The position numbers and the translations under genes are program-made. 64,000 nucleotides of DNA, taken from positions 169,097,079 through 169,161,078 of the forward strand of contig CM060926.1 of the NCBI GenBank assembly GCA_030737875.1, given 5' to 3'. Origin of the DNA: Allium sativum (lineage: Eukaryota > Streptophyta > Magnoliopsida > Asparagales > Amaryllidaceae). Numbering within the stretch: the stretch's first letter is position 1; every line of letters begins with the position of its first letter. The notes below the pieces were generated by a model. That model had not been told where the DNA came from and searched no databases. It saw nothing but the letters and a program-made list of their open reading frames with translations. Positions 36,291 through 48,956 of the stretch are shown here, piece after piece.

Positions 36291-37292
36291 GAAATCGTCA
36301 GGCTACATGGGTAATAAAACTAAATCTTTCCTTTTCATCATAATCTGAATGAAAATGTTCTTTTTCAAATTAAATAATAATCTTTTCTTTTACACAGAGT
36401 TCCTAGTAGCATCGTTAGCGACCGTGATCCTATCTTTGCTAGAAAATTTTGGGAAGCACTCCAAACTGAGTTGGGAACGAAGTTAAATCTCAGTACCGCG
36501 TATCACCCTCAGACTGACGTCCAGACTGAGCGAGTGAATCGCATTCTTGAAGATCTATTGCGAGCTTGCATACTCGATTTTGGAGGTTCTTGGGAGGATC
36601 ACTTGCATTTAGTTGAATTCTCGTACAACAATAGCTATCAAGCAAGTTTGAAAATGTCTCCATTTGAAGCCTTATACGGTAGGCCGTGTAGATCGCCAGC
36701 ATGTTGGGTTGAAAAAGGAAATCGGCTTGTGTTGGGTCCAGACATGATCCGAGAAGCTTCGGACAAAGTTTACTTTATTAAGAAGCGACTATTGGCTGCC
36801 CAAAGTAGACAGAAAAGCTATGCAGATGTAAGAAGGCGAGAGCTAGCTTTTCAAGTGGGTGACTATGTCTATCTGAAAGTCGCTCCAATGCGAGGTGTTA
36901 TACGTTTTGGAAAGACAGGAAAATTAGCACCTAGATTCATAGGCCCCTTCCCTATTCTTGAAAAGATTGGCACCCTAGCTTATATAATTCAGATGCCAGA
37001 CTGGTTGCTTGGAGTGCACGATGTATTCCATGTATCTCAACTTCGAAGGCATGTCCATGATCCATATCTGATTATGGAAGAAGCAACACAGCAAGATTTG
37101 GAGATTACCCCAAGCCTTGCAGTGAGAAGAGAACCACTGAAAATTATTGGCAAGGAGACTAGGAAGCTGAGAAATAAAAGTATCAACCTAGTCAAGGTGC
37201 AATGGAGCGGAGATCCTAGAGACTGCACTTGGGAAACCGAGGAGAGTATCAAACAAGCCTATCCCAAATGCAGAATGGATATCCCCGATTAG
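36291..37292 (+). pseudogene. Element C integrase remainder and chromodomain
   Basis: The frame resumes with 'EIVRLHG', is interrupted by an intron-like segment (36311-36397), then continues '[13 protein letters not shown]', giving the second catalytic Asp. The Glu is in 'QTERVNR' (about 36523-36543); the usual Gly before it is Val ('QTDVQTE'). After it comes the GPY-like region ('[18 protein letters not shown]') and '[11 protein letters not shown]'. The chromodomain is '[15 protein letters not shown]' to 'YPKC'. From the end of the intron-like segment to the stop at 37290-37292 the frame is open, about 300 codons. It is separated from the rest of pol by element D. Confidence 0.92.
36311..36397 (+). 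other. Intron-like 87-bp segment in element C integrase
   Basis: It starts GTAATA and ends in a pyrimidine run plus ACACAG ('tcttttcttttacacag'). It is AT-rich and carries in-frame stops at once. Removing it joins GG to A, giving the Gly codon found at the same place in element A ('LHGIPSS'), which has no such segment. Size, GT-AG ends and an exact codon-preserving junction (phase 2) fit a plant spliceosomal intron. Splicing itself is not shown. Confidence 0.7.
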
Positions 37293-37401
37293 TTTTATTT
37301 TGAGGTACGCTTAAAATATTTTCTATTCTTTATGTTGGTTCCTACCCTTCTATTCTTCCCTTTTTCTTTTCGAGGACGAAAAGTTCTTAAGCGGGGGAGA
37401 T
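37293..37401 (+). other. Element C 3' untranslated interior and polypurine tract
   Basis: Only ~100 bp separate the pol stop from the 3' LTR. It contains 'ttcgaggacgaaaagttctt' and the polypurine tract AAGCGGGGGAGA (37389-37400), closely matching B, E and F. Confidence 0.92.
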
Positions 37402-38289
37402 TGTAACAACCCGGATTTTGGGGCCAATTTAAAATTTTCATTTTAGAGATTTTAGGGGTGTTTAAATATTTAAAATAAATTATTTCAAATAAAAATGAAT
37501 GGAAATTTATTTTGAGCAAAGTTAATGCAAATATATTCAAATAAATTACATAAAGAATTAGAAATAGGATGGTAGTTTGAAAAGTCAAACTTGAACTTTG
37601 ACTAACTACACAGGATGCAGAATAAACCGGATTTTGGTAAAACAAAAAATATTTAAATATGTAAATGAATATCTTTCTAACGAATCTGAAAAATAGAAGT
37701 TTCATAGCGGAAATCAAAAGTTATGGCCAAATGAATTTTCAGAAAGGTCGCTATAGAAAATATATCGCCCTTGAAAATCAACATTTTGCATATGACCTCG
37801 GAATTCGACGAAACCACTTTTGTTGGGTCCGGGATGTAAAATTATTGCTAGGTTTCAAATTTCATGATTTTTGAAGCAAGTATGTGAGCGTGGCAAAAGA
37901 AACTGTGTTTTGTCAATTTCGGTCAAAATTAAATGACTGAAAAATAGCCATTTTTCAAACAGTCTCAGAATTCGATGAAATAAATTTTGTTAGGATCGTA
38001 TCATCATAAGAAAGCCAAAAATAATTTTTCTGGATTTTTCTGACGTCGTTTGTGACCCCAGTAAAATTAGAAAGTACGTTCGAATTAAAAATAAAAGAAT
38101 TAATTTGAAAATAAAAGAAACATGCTTTTAACTTCAGAATTGGACTTCGGCAATAGCGCCATTGTGTTCAAAAGGCGTCAAAACCTATTGTTCGACAGTC
38201 GTTGAGCGCGAATTGGAGTTCGAACGAAAAAACCCTATTTTTCGGAATTAAATAAATAAAATAAAATAGAAACAAGTGGAGAATACGCG

Positions 38290-38297
38290 TATAAATA
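38290..38297 (+). promoter_or_regulatory. Putative TATA box of element C LTR
   Basis: TATAAATA is about 890 bases into the LTR, the same offset as in element B. It is followed by a GC-rich block and a donor-like GTGAGA at 38840-38845 after 'gctag'. Confidence 0.55.
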
Positions 38298-39280
38298 TGG
38301 TCGTACCTTTTTCTTCCCCGATCAGTCGAACCCATAGCCGCCCCCCCTTGAAATTTCATCTCCATTTTCCCATCAATCCACTCACAATTAGACTTAGCCG
38401 TATTTGAACTTTTTGAAGCTCTTCCCTTCCTCTCCAATCTCCGACAAGTTTCATTCGATTTCACGCCCTGTAGCTCTCGAATTTCGAGCCCCAATCCACG
38501 ACCATAGAGCCGCTACTGCCCCTAGCACAACCCGCCGCACCCCCTATATTCCCGGCGTGGATGCGCCTCTCGTACCTCTCCAGTCTCCCGCAAACCGTTC
38601 GCAAAACCGTCGACTACAGCTCCCGAAATCTGAATTCAAGGTTTTGAACTTTTCTGAAAATTCTAAGGTATGAATATTTCAGTTTTGTCACGCTTTTAAG
38701 CGTTACAGCGACAGTTGTTAAAAGCCAGTTCTGATTTATCTGTATGAACTTCGAATTGAAATCTTTCAGATCCGTAACTGCCGTGACTTTGAACACAAAA
38801 TCTGATCAAATCCGAACCTTCCTTCCAGTCCCGAGCTAGGTGAGAATTTATTTTTAATAGAATTTAATTAATTTAATTATTATTATTGTGTTGTGAGAAG
38901 TTTGAATGGTTAAAAATAAATAGATCTGCGATTGTTGTCATTCTAAGTAATGGATCTAAATCGTTTGCGATGTTATGATATTAGATCTGCAAGTTTAAAT
39001 GTTAGATCTGAGTTTGGTGATTCATTTGTTTATCTTGTAAATCATGGTTGGTTGATATTCAAAAAAAATTTGTTATTAATTCTAATTGATCCTTGTATTA
39101 TTCAAAATATTGTTGTGGTAGAATTGGACACGAAATATTGGGCAAGGAATATTGGACATGAGTAAGGTATACATCTATCATCTTGTTCATCGTTATGGGA
39201 TTCACATCGTTATGAAATTTACATCGATATGTAATTTACATTATTTTTATTGTGAATTAAAGTAGGAAAATTTACAATTA

Positions 39281-39880
39281 CATTTTTCTTTGTAATTAAC
39301 ATGTGAATTTCATCGTATGTTAAAATTTACATTTTTATATGTAAATTATAAAGTGAATTAACGTCGTATATTAAAAATTACATTTTTCTTTGTAATTAAC
39401 AAGTGAATTTCATCGTATGTTAAAATTTACATTTTTATATGTAAATTAAAAAGTGAATTAATGTCGTATGTTAAAAATTACATTTTTCTTTGTAATTAAC
39501 AAGTGAATTTCATCGTATGTTAAAATTTACATTTTTATATGTAAATTATAAAGTGAATTAATGTCGTATGTTAAAAATTACATTTTTCTTTGTAATTAAC
39601 AAGTGAATTTCATCGTATGTTAAAATTTACATTTTTATATGTAAATTATAAAGTGAATTAATGTCGTATGTTAAAAATTACATTTTTCTTTGTAATTAAC
39701 AAGTGAATTTCATCGTATGTTAAAATTTACATTTTTATATGTAAATTATAAAGTGAATTAATGTCGTATATTAAAAATTACATTTTTCTTTGTAATTAAC
39801 ATGTCAATTTCATCGTATGTTAAAATTTACATTTTTATATGTTAATTATATAGGGAATTACACCGTATGATAAAATTTAC
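39281..39880 (+). repeat. 100-bp tandem repeat made of two ~50-bp halves (element C LTR)
   Basis: 'taaaatttacatttttatat' recurs at 39421, 39521, 39621, 39721 and 39821, a 100-bp period over about six copies. Each unit is a dimer of related halves: one with 'tttacatttttatatgtaaa' and one with 'ttacatttttctttgtaatt', each followed by a 'gtgaatt...cgtatg' tail. This is a small higher-order repeat. Confidence 0.9.
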
Positions 39881-40124
39881 TTTTTACATGTAATTAAAAC
39901 ATGAATTTACATTGTGTGTTAAATATTACATTTTTATATGTAATGTCTATAGGAAAGTATACCGTATGACAAAAACTGCATTTTTCTATGTAAATTAAAG
40001 GATGCAATTTCATTGTATTATAGAATTTACATTTATATATATATATATATATGTAACATAGAATGGGAATGAACATTGGAAATAAAATTTATTTATTTTA
40101 TATGTAAATAAGATGTAGAAATGT

Positions 40125-40745
40125 GCATTGTAATTAAAAATCATATTTTTACAATGTAAATTAGAAGTAGAGTTTGCATTGTAATTAAAAATCATATTTT
40201 TACAATGTAAATATGAAGTAGAGTTTGCATTGTAATTAAAAATCATATTTTTACAATGTAAAATAGAAGTAGAGTTTGCATTGTAATTAAAAATCATATT
40301 TTTACAATGTGAATTAGAAGTAGAGTTTGCATTGTAATTAAAAATCATATTTTTACAATGTAAATTAGAAGTAGAGTTTGCATTGTAATTAAAAATCATA
40401 TTTTTACAATGTAAATAGGAAGTAGAGTTTGCATTGTAATTAAAAATCATATTTTTATAATGTAAATTAGAAGTAGAGTTTGCATTGTAATTAAAAATCA
40501 TATTTATACAATGTAAATAGGAAGTATAGTTTGCATTGTAATTAAAAATCATATTTTTACAATGTAAATAGGAAGTAGAGTTTGCATTGTAATTAAAAAT
40601 CATATTTTTACAATGTGAATTAGAAGTAGAGTTTGCATTGTAATTAAAAATCATATTTTTACAATGTAAATAGGAAGTAGAGTTTGCATTGTAATTAAAA
40701 ATCATATTTTTACAATGTAAATTAGAAGTAGAGTTTGCATTCTAA
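40125..40745 (+). repeat. 51-bp tandem repeat, about 12 copies (element C LTR)
   Basis: The unit contains 'gtaattaaaaatcatatttt', then 'tacaatgtaaattagaagta' and gagtttgcatt. CATTGTAA and TTACAATG within it can pair as an 8-bp stem. The 17-codon period leaves a 231-codon repetitive frame open on the minus strand, which I regard as a by-product. The unit shares 'ttaca..atgtaa' with the 100-bp array and may derive from the same monomer. Confidence 0.92.
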
Positions 40746-43141
40746 TTAAAACTTACATTTTTATTTGTAAATTTAGAATAGGACTCACTGCAAATATAAG
40801 TTACATTTTTATTATGTAACTAAGATGAGAATGTACATTGAAGTTGAAATTTACATTTTTATATGTAATTTAAAAGTAGGATTTTGAGTGTATCAAAATT
40901 TACATTTTTTTATGTAAATAAAAAGGATGGAATTTACATTTTCAATGTAAGTAAAAGAATGAAATTAGGATGCGGTAATATTATCTTCATTTTCAAATGA
41001 ATTAAAATTTAGTAAGTATCGGTAATTGTGTAGAGCGTTGTTTTAATCAAATGACGCTATTACGATTCAATGATTATATATATATATTATATATTATATA
41101 TATATCTATAAATAAATATAATTAAAATTAAACGAATGGGACGTGGCAGTTCGCGTTTTGAAATCGTACCTTTAAACGGCTATACAAGAAGATCCGACCG
41201 TCGGATTTTCTTGAAACTGAAACCGTTAGGACTGTCTTGAAAAAATCTTTCCAACGATATATATTACGTTAAGATCCAACGGTTAGATTCTGAGAAATGT
41301 AAAAATCAAAATTAGGTGAATGCAGCGCCATAGTCGCCCATGGACTTAAGGCTTCGTTATATAAAAATTTAATTATTTTAAATAATTAAAATAGAAATGA
41401 ATCGTTAATAAAAATAATTACTAATGTATAAGAAGGATTTTAAATATATATATATATATACATACGAGGATTATTTGGGAAGTCCGAGTTCCCTCATTCT
41501 AAATAATCAAAACGACGTTAATTGAAGTATGAAGATGGCGTATGAAGACCGTAAATCTTCCCTCGAATGGACAACGATCGAGGCCTTGATTTGACTTGCT
41601 CCCAATTCAAGGGTCACGGTCATTGCCCAAACGTACGTGTTGATTTCACGGGTTTGGCTTTCGCTCAGACCCAGAGCATAAGCTAATAAATGGATTGTGT
41701 GTCTGACACCATACTCTATCAAATATCATATTATTGATCTTTTGTCGAATGTATGGATGTTTGATGGCGGGGAATTTATTCTCTTGCTTAACACCCGTTC
41801 ATATATTTTGGCAAAGGGTTGGTAGTACGATATGGAGTGATGATGTGGCATGCTAAGATGCATAGGATCAAGGTTTTGTTGAAAAGCAGGCCTTGTGGGA
41901 CGATCAAAGCATAACATGTTTAGGCATAGCTTTGTGTACAGCGTGACTTCGCGAGCCTCACACACCGGCAGAGTCTAAAAGGGGAGAAAGGAACGCAGGG
42001 AGAGCAACACGTTTCTTTCTAGCTAGAAGTGGTGATTGGGCTTTAACACGGCCCAACATTTTACTTATGTGGATGATGGAATGAGGCGCCTCGGATGATA
42101 GGTCCTATAGGATGGGGAAACGTGTGTTCAGGAATAACTAATCCGCAACTCGTATGGTGTACCGACCCTGCAGCTTTCCAAGGGTTCACTGCAGGGGATC
42201 CTGAGACATTAGCTAGAGTGTCTCGAATCGGTTGGAGCTCCTCCCTAGCCTTGATTCATGATGGAAACCAAAATCCAAATACGACCCTACGAATTTGATT
42301 GTATTACTAGTATGGAGGCATAGTAGTATGGGATACTATTCTTCCTAGGATTTATACATTTACTTTGAAAATGTTTTGATATATACTAATAATAATATTA
42401 AACTCATATTTGCCGTATTTAGCATGTTTAATCACTATAAGGTAAAACCCTATCCTCTGGTTTGTGTTGCATTGTGTGATGCGACCTGGGTCTTATGGTG
42501 ATTCCATTTTTCTAAAAAGCATAACGTTGTTGTACGATTTACTCATTATTTGTTCTAACACTCTTATGCACGACATTCCATTAGAGCAAACCGTTCCACT
42601 TTAGCGGCGTGGTCTTTAGATTTGCCTTATTAATAGTGATTAATTAGTTAATAATTCTCACACCAGTCCCACGACTGAACCGTTGTTTGTTTCCACCTTT
42701 TTGCAAACTCGGATGCCCTCTTTTCTACACGGGCAGCCAAGTAAACAGGTTTATTCTTCGCTTGGAGTCTTTTCTTTGGAGCTGCTTATTATTTTTCTTG
42801 GATTTTCTTGTGGAGAGGTGATGACTAGAAGCTTGAAGACATCTATCATTCGCTGCTTTTGCATTTTTCTTTTTTTTTCTAGATATTTATCTTAGTTTAT
42901 TCCATGTTGTTTAAGTTGGAGTTGGAACTTATTTCTTTTTCTGCAAACTTGATGTAATAAGTTAGAATTCTGTGACTATGGATTTTCTGTGGTTGACGAC
43001 ATTATATTTCCGCTGCTATGATGTTGTTACTCTATGAATTTCCTATGCTATGTTGTATCTGTGATATATATTATTGTATTTATGTTGTATTCCAAATGAT
43101 TATACCTTACTTTCATTCTGTGGAAGTTTGGGGTCATCACA

Positions 43142-44726
43142 TATATCTCTGTCTAGAATTGTAAACTAATCTACAACAATCCCAATAATCAACATAGCTA
43201 CTAAAAGAATTAAAACAATCAAAAGCAAAAATCCTTAAAACCAAATTAAAAATAAAAAAGGCAAAATAACAAGAGAAAAATAAATGTTCAACATCTTCAT
43301 CCACAATACCACAAAAACAACATTAAACATCAAAAATAATATTCTTCCTCTCTAAATGCTCGACCGTATTAAGCTTATTATGAATAATCAACCACATTTA
43401 GGAGGAGAATTAGATTTCCAAAGAAACTTAGAAGGGCGCAAAGAGACATGATAAAAATTAATAAAATTATACATAGAATTAACAGAGTAAATTAAACACT
43501 TATCCAAACCCGAACTAATGGAATCGCTATCCTCATCTAAATGAAACAAAGCTAACTTAGCTTTAAGTAAGGCTAATTGCCTTAAAAAAGACCTTCTAAA
43601 ATATTATCAAAGGAAAGCTCCCACAAAGGATCTAAATCCCCACTATAAACATCTATAATCAAAGCATTCTTAAATCTACTAATATTAAAAAGCTCACTAA
43701 ATTCAATTTTAAGCGGCACCCTTGAAATCCAAGCATCATGCCAAAAGAAAGTAGGGTTTCCTGAATGAACAGTCACCTTACAACCTAAATTTAAAAAATC
43801 AAAACAATTCAAAACAGACTTCCAAAAGTGAGATAACCTATTAGACCAACTAACACTAGAACTAACAATAAACTCATCTCCAGCATAACAAAATTTGGAA
43901 ACAATAATCTTCTAAGTAGCCGACACATCGGGGCACCTAAATCTCCATAACCGTTTGGATAGCAAGGAAGAATTAAAATTATATAAGTTAATGATCCCCA
44001 AACCTCCTTCTTTCTTGGGCTTACAACATACCTCTTAGTTAATTAGACATTTATAGCCTCTACAAATAGGGAATCCACTCCAACGATAATTACGCCTGAT
44101 TCTACCAATTTTCTCAATAACCCATTGAGGAAATCGATGAACGACCATCCAGTAAGAAGGAATAACAGATAACACCGAATTAACAAGAACTAATCTACAT
44201 GCTCTAGACAGAAATCGATTATTCCAACCCGATAATCTATTATTGATCTTATCAATAATATCCTTCTTAAGCTTCGAAGGCCTAATCTTAAAACCTAAGT
44301 AATCAAAAGGAAATTTCATGACAGAACAGTTCAAGGTACTAGCAACCAAAGACTCAACATTATCAAAATCATTAAGGACCATAACAACACTCTTATCAAA
44401 ATTGATTATGAGACCAGATAACATCTTAAAATAGTAAAGAATAAACTTAAGAGCAATAATATTCTTAGGCAAGTGGGAAGAAAATAATAATGTATCATCT
44501 GCAAATTAGAGAATAGATAATTCATTATTAAATTCCTCATTACCAACACTGCCTAAGACACCTAATCTCCCAGCTCTCTTAATAATTCTAGATCAGCCGC
44601 TAAATTAAACATAAAAGGCGATAGGGGGTCCCCTTGTCTAAGACCTCTCTTAGGTTGAATCTTCTAGCCCACGACCCAACTAACAACAATGTTGGAGCAA
44701 CCAGACCTAACCAGTAGCATTATCCA
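43142..44726 (-). pseudogene. L1-type LINE ORF2 fragment (RT and zf-RVT)
   Basis: On the minus strand the RT motif 'RGLRQGDPLSPFMFN' lies near 44594-44652 and the catalytic FADDT at 44491-44505. The ~70-residue spacing usual in plant L1 elements is shortened, and several stops are present, for example just before FADD. Then come 'LSGLIINFDKSVV' and 'YLGFKI' (44035-44472), 'NPTFFWHDAWI' (within 43582-43812) and a zf-RVT-like CX2C...'EHLFFSCYF' (about 43255-43335). The target-primed reverse transcriptase would have copied LINE RNA at the insertion site. Element C cuts off the 3' end at 43141 and element E the 5' side at 44727. Confidence 0.9.
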
Positions 44727-47700
44727 TGTAACAACCCAGAATTTTAAGTGTATTTTTATTTAATTTAAATTTTGATTTTCATTTTATTTTATTCATTTAA
44801 AACTCTGTTTGTTTGTATTTTTATAACTATTTTAATTTTGAATTTAAAACTAAATTTATTTTGGTTTTTATATAGCAAATGAATTTGATTTGGTATGAAT
44901 ATATTTTAATAATATTTTCAATTTCGATCTTATTTAGTTTATAAATTAAATCGAGTTTATTTAGTTGGATTTGAATTTATTTAGGAAATTTAAAACATGA
45001 AATTGATTTATAATGAAATGTTTACCTTTAATATTTTGTTATTTTCATTTGGAAGTGATTTAAATAATTTTATATTGAAAACATCAAATTTTAGTCACTT
45101 CGTTTGGATCAGTTTTTACGATTATTTGTGGTAGCGGCAACCGATATATCTCAAATAAAATGAAAATAAAAATTAAAAAAATAAAAATTAAAAAAAAATT
45201 ATATTTGAGATGCGTCCAACTAGACATAGTGTAGAAATTAATTTCGTTGAAAAATTTGAACATGCATTTTTCAGTGCAAAGCTGCGCCTAACAGTTCAAT
45301 TTTAGCAACAGTAAAATCTCTCCGAAATCAGTTCGGACAAACATAAAAAATATTCGGTTTTTTGTCACGAATACAATGGTGAAACTCATTTCAAAAAAAT
45401 TAGACGTTTTGATCTTCTTTTAGTTGTTTTCTCATGTCATTTTCCCTTTTAAAAGGCATCCATAATGCCCTTTTGAACGGAGCATCCTTACATTGCAAAT
45501 TGTATACCGTTGTTTCCGTCTCGTCACGCTGATTTCCAAAATATATTTGTTTCTCAGTTTTGGTGCACGGTTCGTGCTGCAATTGCCAAAAGGCTTGCAC
45601 AGTTCATTTTTGAAACAAAACCATTTAAGTTCGAAGTGTCCATATTTAGAACCTTCATATTTTTCTAGACATTTTGGGTCTGCAAAACTCATTCTTTTAT
45701 TTTATTTAACCATCAATTTAAATTTTTATTTCCTGGAAGGACACATATACGCCATTCCTACATTTCAAAAGTCATGTACACATTTTGTGTTCTTTTTGTG
45801 TTCGTTTGCATGTGTTTTCCTCTTACATCCCGCTGCATTCCAAAACCACTTAATAAATTCCAAGCATGCATTCATCTTTGTTTTCCTTAACCACACTGCC
45901 ATTTCATTTTTTTAATGCAATGAAATCCATGCATGCACGTACCACCTTCAATTTCCAATTTACATCCTTTCATTTTTTCAAAAGCAATGTTTTTCTTATG
46001 CCTATCCACATTTCCATGCGTGTCTTTGTTCTTTCCATGCCAATTTCTAAGTTAATATGTCCCCTTCCATTACTTCCCATTTCAAATGGAAATTATGTTC
46101 CCCACTTTCCCAAGCCATCTATTCATTTTTGTTTTAAAAAAAACGAGGAGCCAAAAACAATATTAAAGCAAACGAAGAGCCGTTACTTATACCAAGCGTT
46201 GTCTCTATTTCAAACTTAGCGCAAACAATATATAAGAAAACATTATAACAGCCTTTTCCCATCCCCACTTTCTCCTGTATAAACCCATTTATTTTCCTGG
46301 AAAGAAAACCCAGCGATATCCAACTTCGCCACCCATAATCTTTGCCTTCCTCATCCCTGCTCCAACAACATGCGCCGAGCCCAGTGCCTTTGACCTCGCC
46401 TCCGATTTTCCCAGACCGGAGCGCCACAACTCGAGTCGTTTTAACCCATACCCAATACGCTAGTTGCATGTCCTACTACCTCCTTTATGCTACAGCGCCT
46501 AGCCCATAGCCCCGAAGTTCTCCGCGGACCCCTCCCTGTCGGAGCTCGACCAACTGATGCCGACCCCTCTGCCCTCCCTGAAGCCTATCGAACCCAAGCC
46601 TTCCCCTTTGCCTTTAACTAAATAAATATATATATATATACACACACACTTGTTTATTTTGGTTTTGTGAGTAAGAGTTGTTACTGAGTAGATGGGATTT
46701 TGTGTAGTGTTTGTGTGCTTTGGGGTTGATTATGTATGCATGGGTTTTGGGGGGTGTATGGATTGGTGCGTGTGTGTTGTATATAACCTGCGTGAGTGTG
46801 GATTTGTGTGAGCGCGTTTGCATGGTGTATGCATTCCCGTGTGTATATGGTGTTTGTATTATGATATATATATTTATATATATATAAAGAACGGTTTTGA
46901 ATGTGTGTATATAATTTAAATATATACAGTTTATACAGTTTTGTTATGGTGTGTGTATGTTATCGTCGTGTTGATTTTGATATATATACATTATGGTTTT
47001 CCGTTATTCATATATAAAATATTTATATTACATTTTTTAAATGTGTTGTGTTTATTTTTATTGAATCGAGTTTGGTGTCCGATCCAAAATCCAATAGCCA
47101 CACCGATCTATCTAGATTTTCCCCGACCTCCTCTTATTAAAATAAAATAAATATTGAGTGGTTACCGAATTGAATCCATTCTGCATCATGCCTGGAAGAT
47201 GTAGTCTCTTTCGATGTCCATCTGTTCTTCTTCTTCATTTATGTGCCACGAAAGGTGAGTTTATCTCACATCTGACTTACATTTTTCATGAATGTTAGAT
47301 CAGTAATGAACAGTTATATAAAATGTATAGGACTATTACTGATAGAAATTGTTTGATTCGATATGTATGCACACTTCATATGTGACATGACATATTCATA
47401 TGACACATAGTTGCACTGATGATATATATGTTGTGAATTGATGTTATGTGATTGTTGTTCATGACTGCTGATACCTCTAGTTTAGGAAAAATCACTAAGG
47501 GTTGAAATGATACATACCCGAATGGACACTAGATTAGGGGAAAATCATTATGTGTTGAAATGATAAAACTGAACGATTTTTACAAAATTTGGGATTGCGG
47601 GTTGAAATGATATATACCCGTAGAACATTTTTAATTACGGACTGAAATGATAAATATTCGTATCTCTTGACCATAGGATAGAAACTGTGTATGGACACCT

Positions 47701-48956
47701 TTGGTGGTGTTTTCGAAGTAATTGATTACAAAATTTTAACTTAAAAATTTTAACTTAAGTTTTTAAAACCTTATAATTTATTTATTTTAAACCATATAAT
47801 TTAATAATATATGTATTTTTCAAACTTTAAATTTAATATATTATAATAAACATTTCTTTAAATCTATTTTCATAACTTATATATGTCTATAATTTATTTT
47901 AGAATTTTTATAAACTTATATTTATTTATTTATTTTTTAAAAGTTGGTATTTTCTTCTATATATTTTATAAACTTAATAATAAACTAGAGGGTGTAAGTA
48001 AAGATTTTTCCGTGATTTGAATTCAAGGCTTAAGCTATAAATTTATGCAACGAACTTGATTTAATGAATATAATGATAGAAGATATGAATTTGAATTCAA
48101 AGATATGAATTTGATTTTTAAAATAACCTAAATGCAAACTTGAATGATTTAAATACTGAAAGAAAGGAACTTGGATTTTGTGAAACGATGTTTAATTGGA
48201 ATATGATACGATTTATTGAAATTTTAAATATGATATGATTTGTTGAATTGAAATATAAGATGTTGAATCGAATTTATAAGTTATGAATTTGAATGGTACG
48301 ACTTGATTCATAATATATGATATGATTTGGTTTGAATCGAAATCTAAGATTTGTTTTGAATTATATAAAGTGCATTTGAACCTAAATGATTGGATATAAT
48401 TTGTTTGACGGGTCCTTAAAAGATGGTGATCCCAGACATCCTTTAAGTTATTGAGTGCATTTCATCAAACATTTCATTTTATTGATTTACTTCTATGAGA
48501 ATGTTAGTCCTGATCCGAATTATTTTGTTTTGCATTATGGTTCGGGTCAGATCGATTATTACTGCTTTCGAGATTCACTTTGGAATCTGAAATTATATTG
48601 GGTTTTGCTCATCTTATATCCACCTATTGATCGGTTGTTCCCTTCAGCTGTTTCTTGTTGTTTCTGTTTTCGAACTATTATCACTTTTTTATGTATCTGA
48701 AATTCATTATATTAGATTTCCGTTGTATTATTTATGTAAAATCTGATGTAAATTTTTTATTTAGTAGCTTCATGAAAAACTATTTATTATTTATTTTCCA
48801 CTGCGAGATATCATTTTTCTCTGTATCTCTGTCTGTGATCTGTGATTCTGTGATTTGTTCTATTTACCTCAGAAGCTAATAACAATATGTCATTTTAGAC
48901 GGTTCGAGTTTGCATGTTTTGTCGATTCGGCACAGTCAAAATGGCGGGTTGTTACA
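44727..48956 (+). mobile_element. Element E 5' LTR, about 4230 bp
   Basis: It starts TGTAACAACCCAG and ends GTTGTTACA, followed by a primer site. It matches 49677-52240 over its first part. A TATAAA lies at 46278-46283, a GC-rich block at about 46310-46620 and a donor-like AAAG/GTGAGT at 47255-47260. Near 47490-47660 a degenerate 'gggttgaaatgatatatacc' phrase recurs four times. A 140-codon open frame at 45493-45915 is not accepted as a gene. Probable left TSD ATCCA (44722-44726). Confidence 0.9.

Larger units (their letters stand above)
37402..43141 (+). mobile_element. Element C 3' LTR, about 5740 bp
   Basis: It starts TGTAACAACCCGG right after the polypurine tract. I place the end at GGTCATCACA (43141), where LINE sequence begins; the end has no second copy in the window to check it. 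The first 700 bases and the last 2 kb are clearly related to the LTRs of B and F, while the middle is family-specific. It has a TATA box (38290-38297), GC-rich block (38330-38840), two tandem arrays (39281-39880, 40125-40745), a (TA)n tract (41075-41105) and no gene. The 5' LTR is outside the window. Confidence 0.88.

Noticed and set aside
40010..40705. 231-codon minus-strand ORF with 17-residue repeats
   Set aside because: It is the 51-bp minisatellite read in frame; the period is a multiple of three, which keeps it open without selection.
43582..44472. Host gene on the minus strand
   Set aside because: The residues match L1 ORF2 RT thumb and zf-RVT motifs, with stops and a flanking FADD box, so it is a LINE relic.
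45493..45915. 140-codon ORF, with a 188-codon counterpart at 50429-50995
   Set aside because: They are the same LTR segment in E's two LTRs. Substitutions include many amino-acid changes, the 3' copy runs on through a deletion junction, and no domain is visible.
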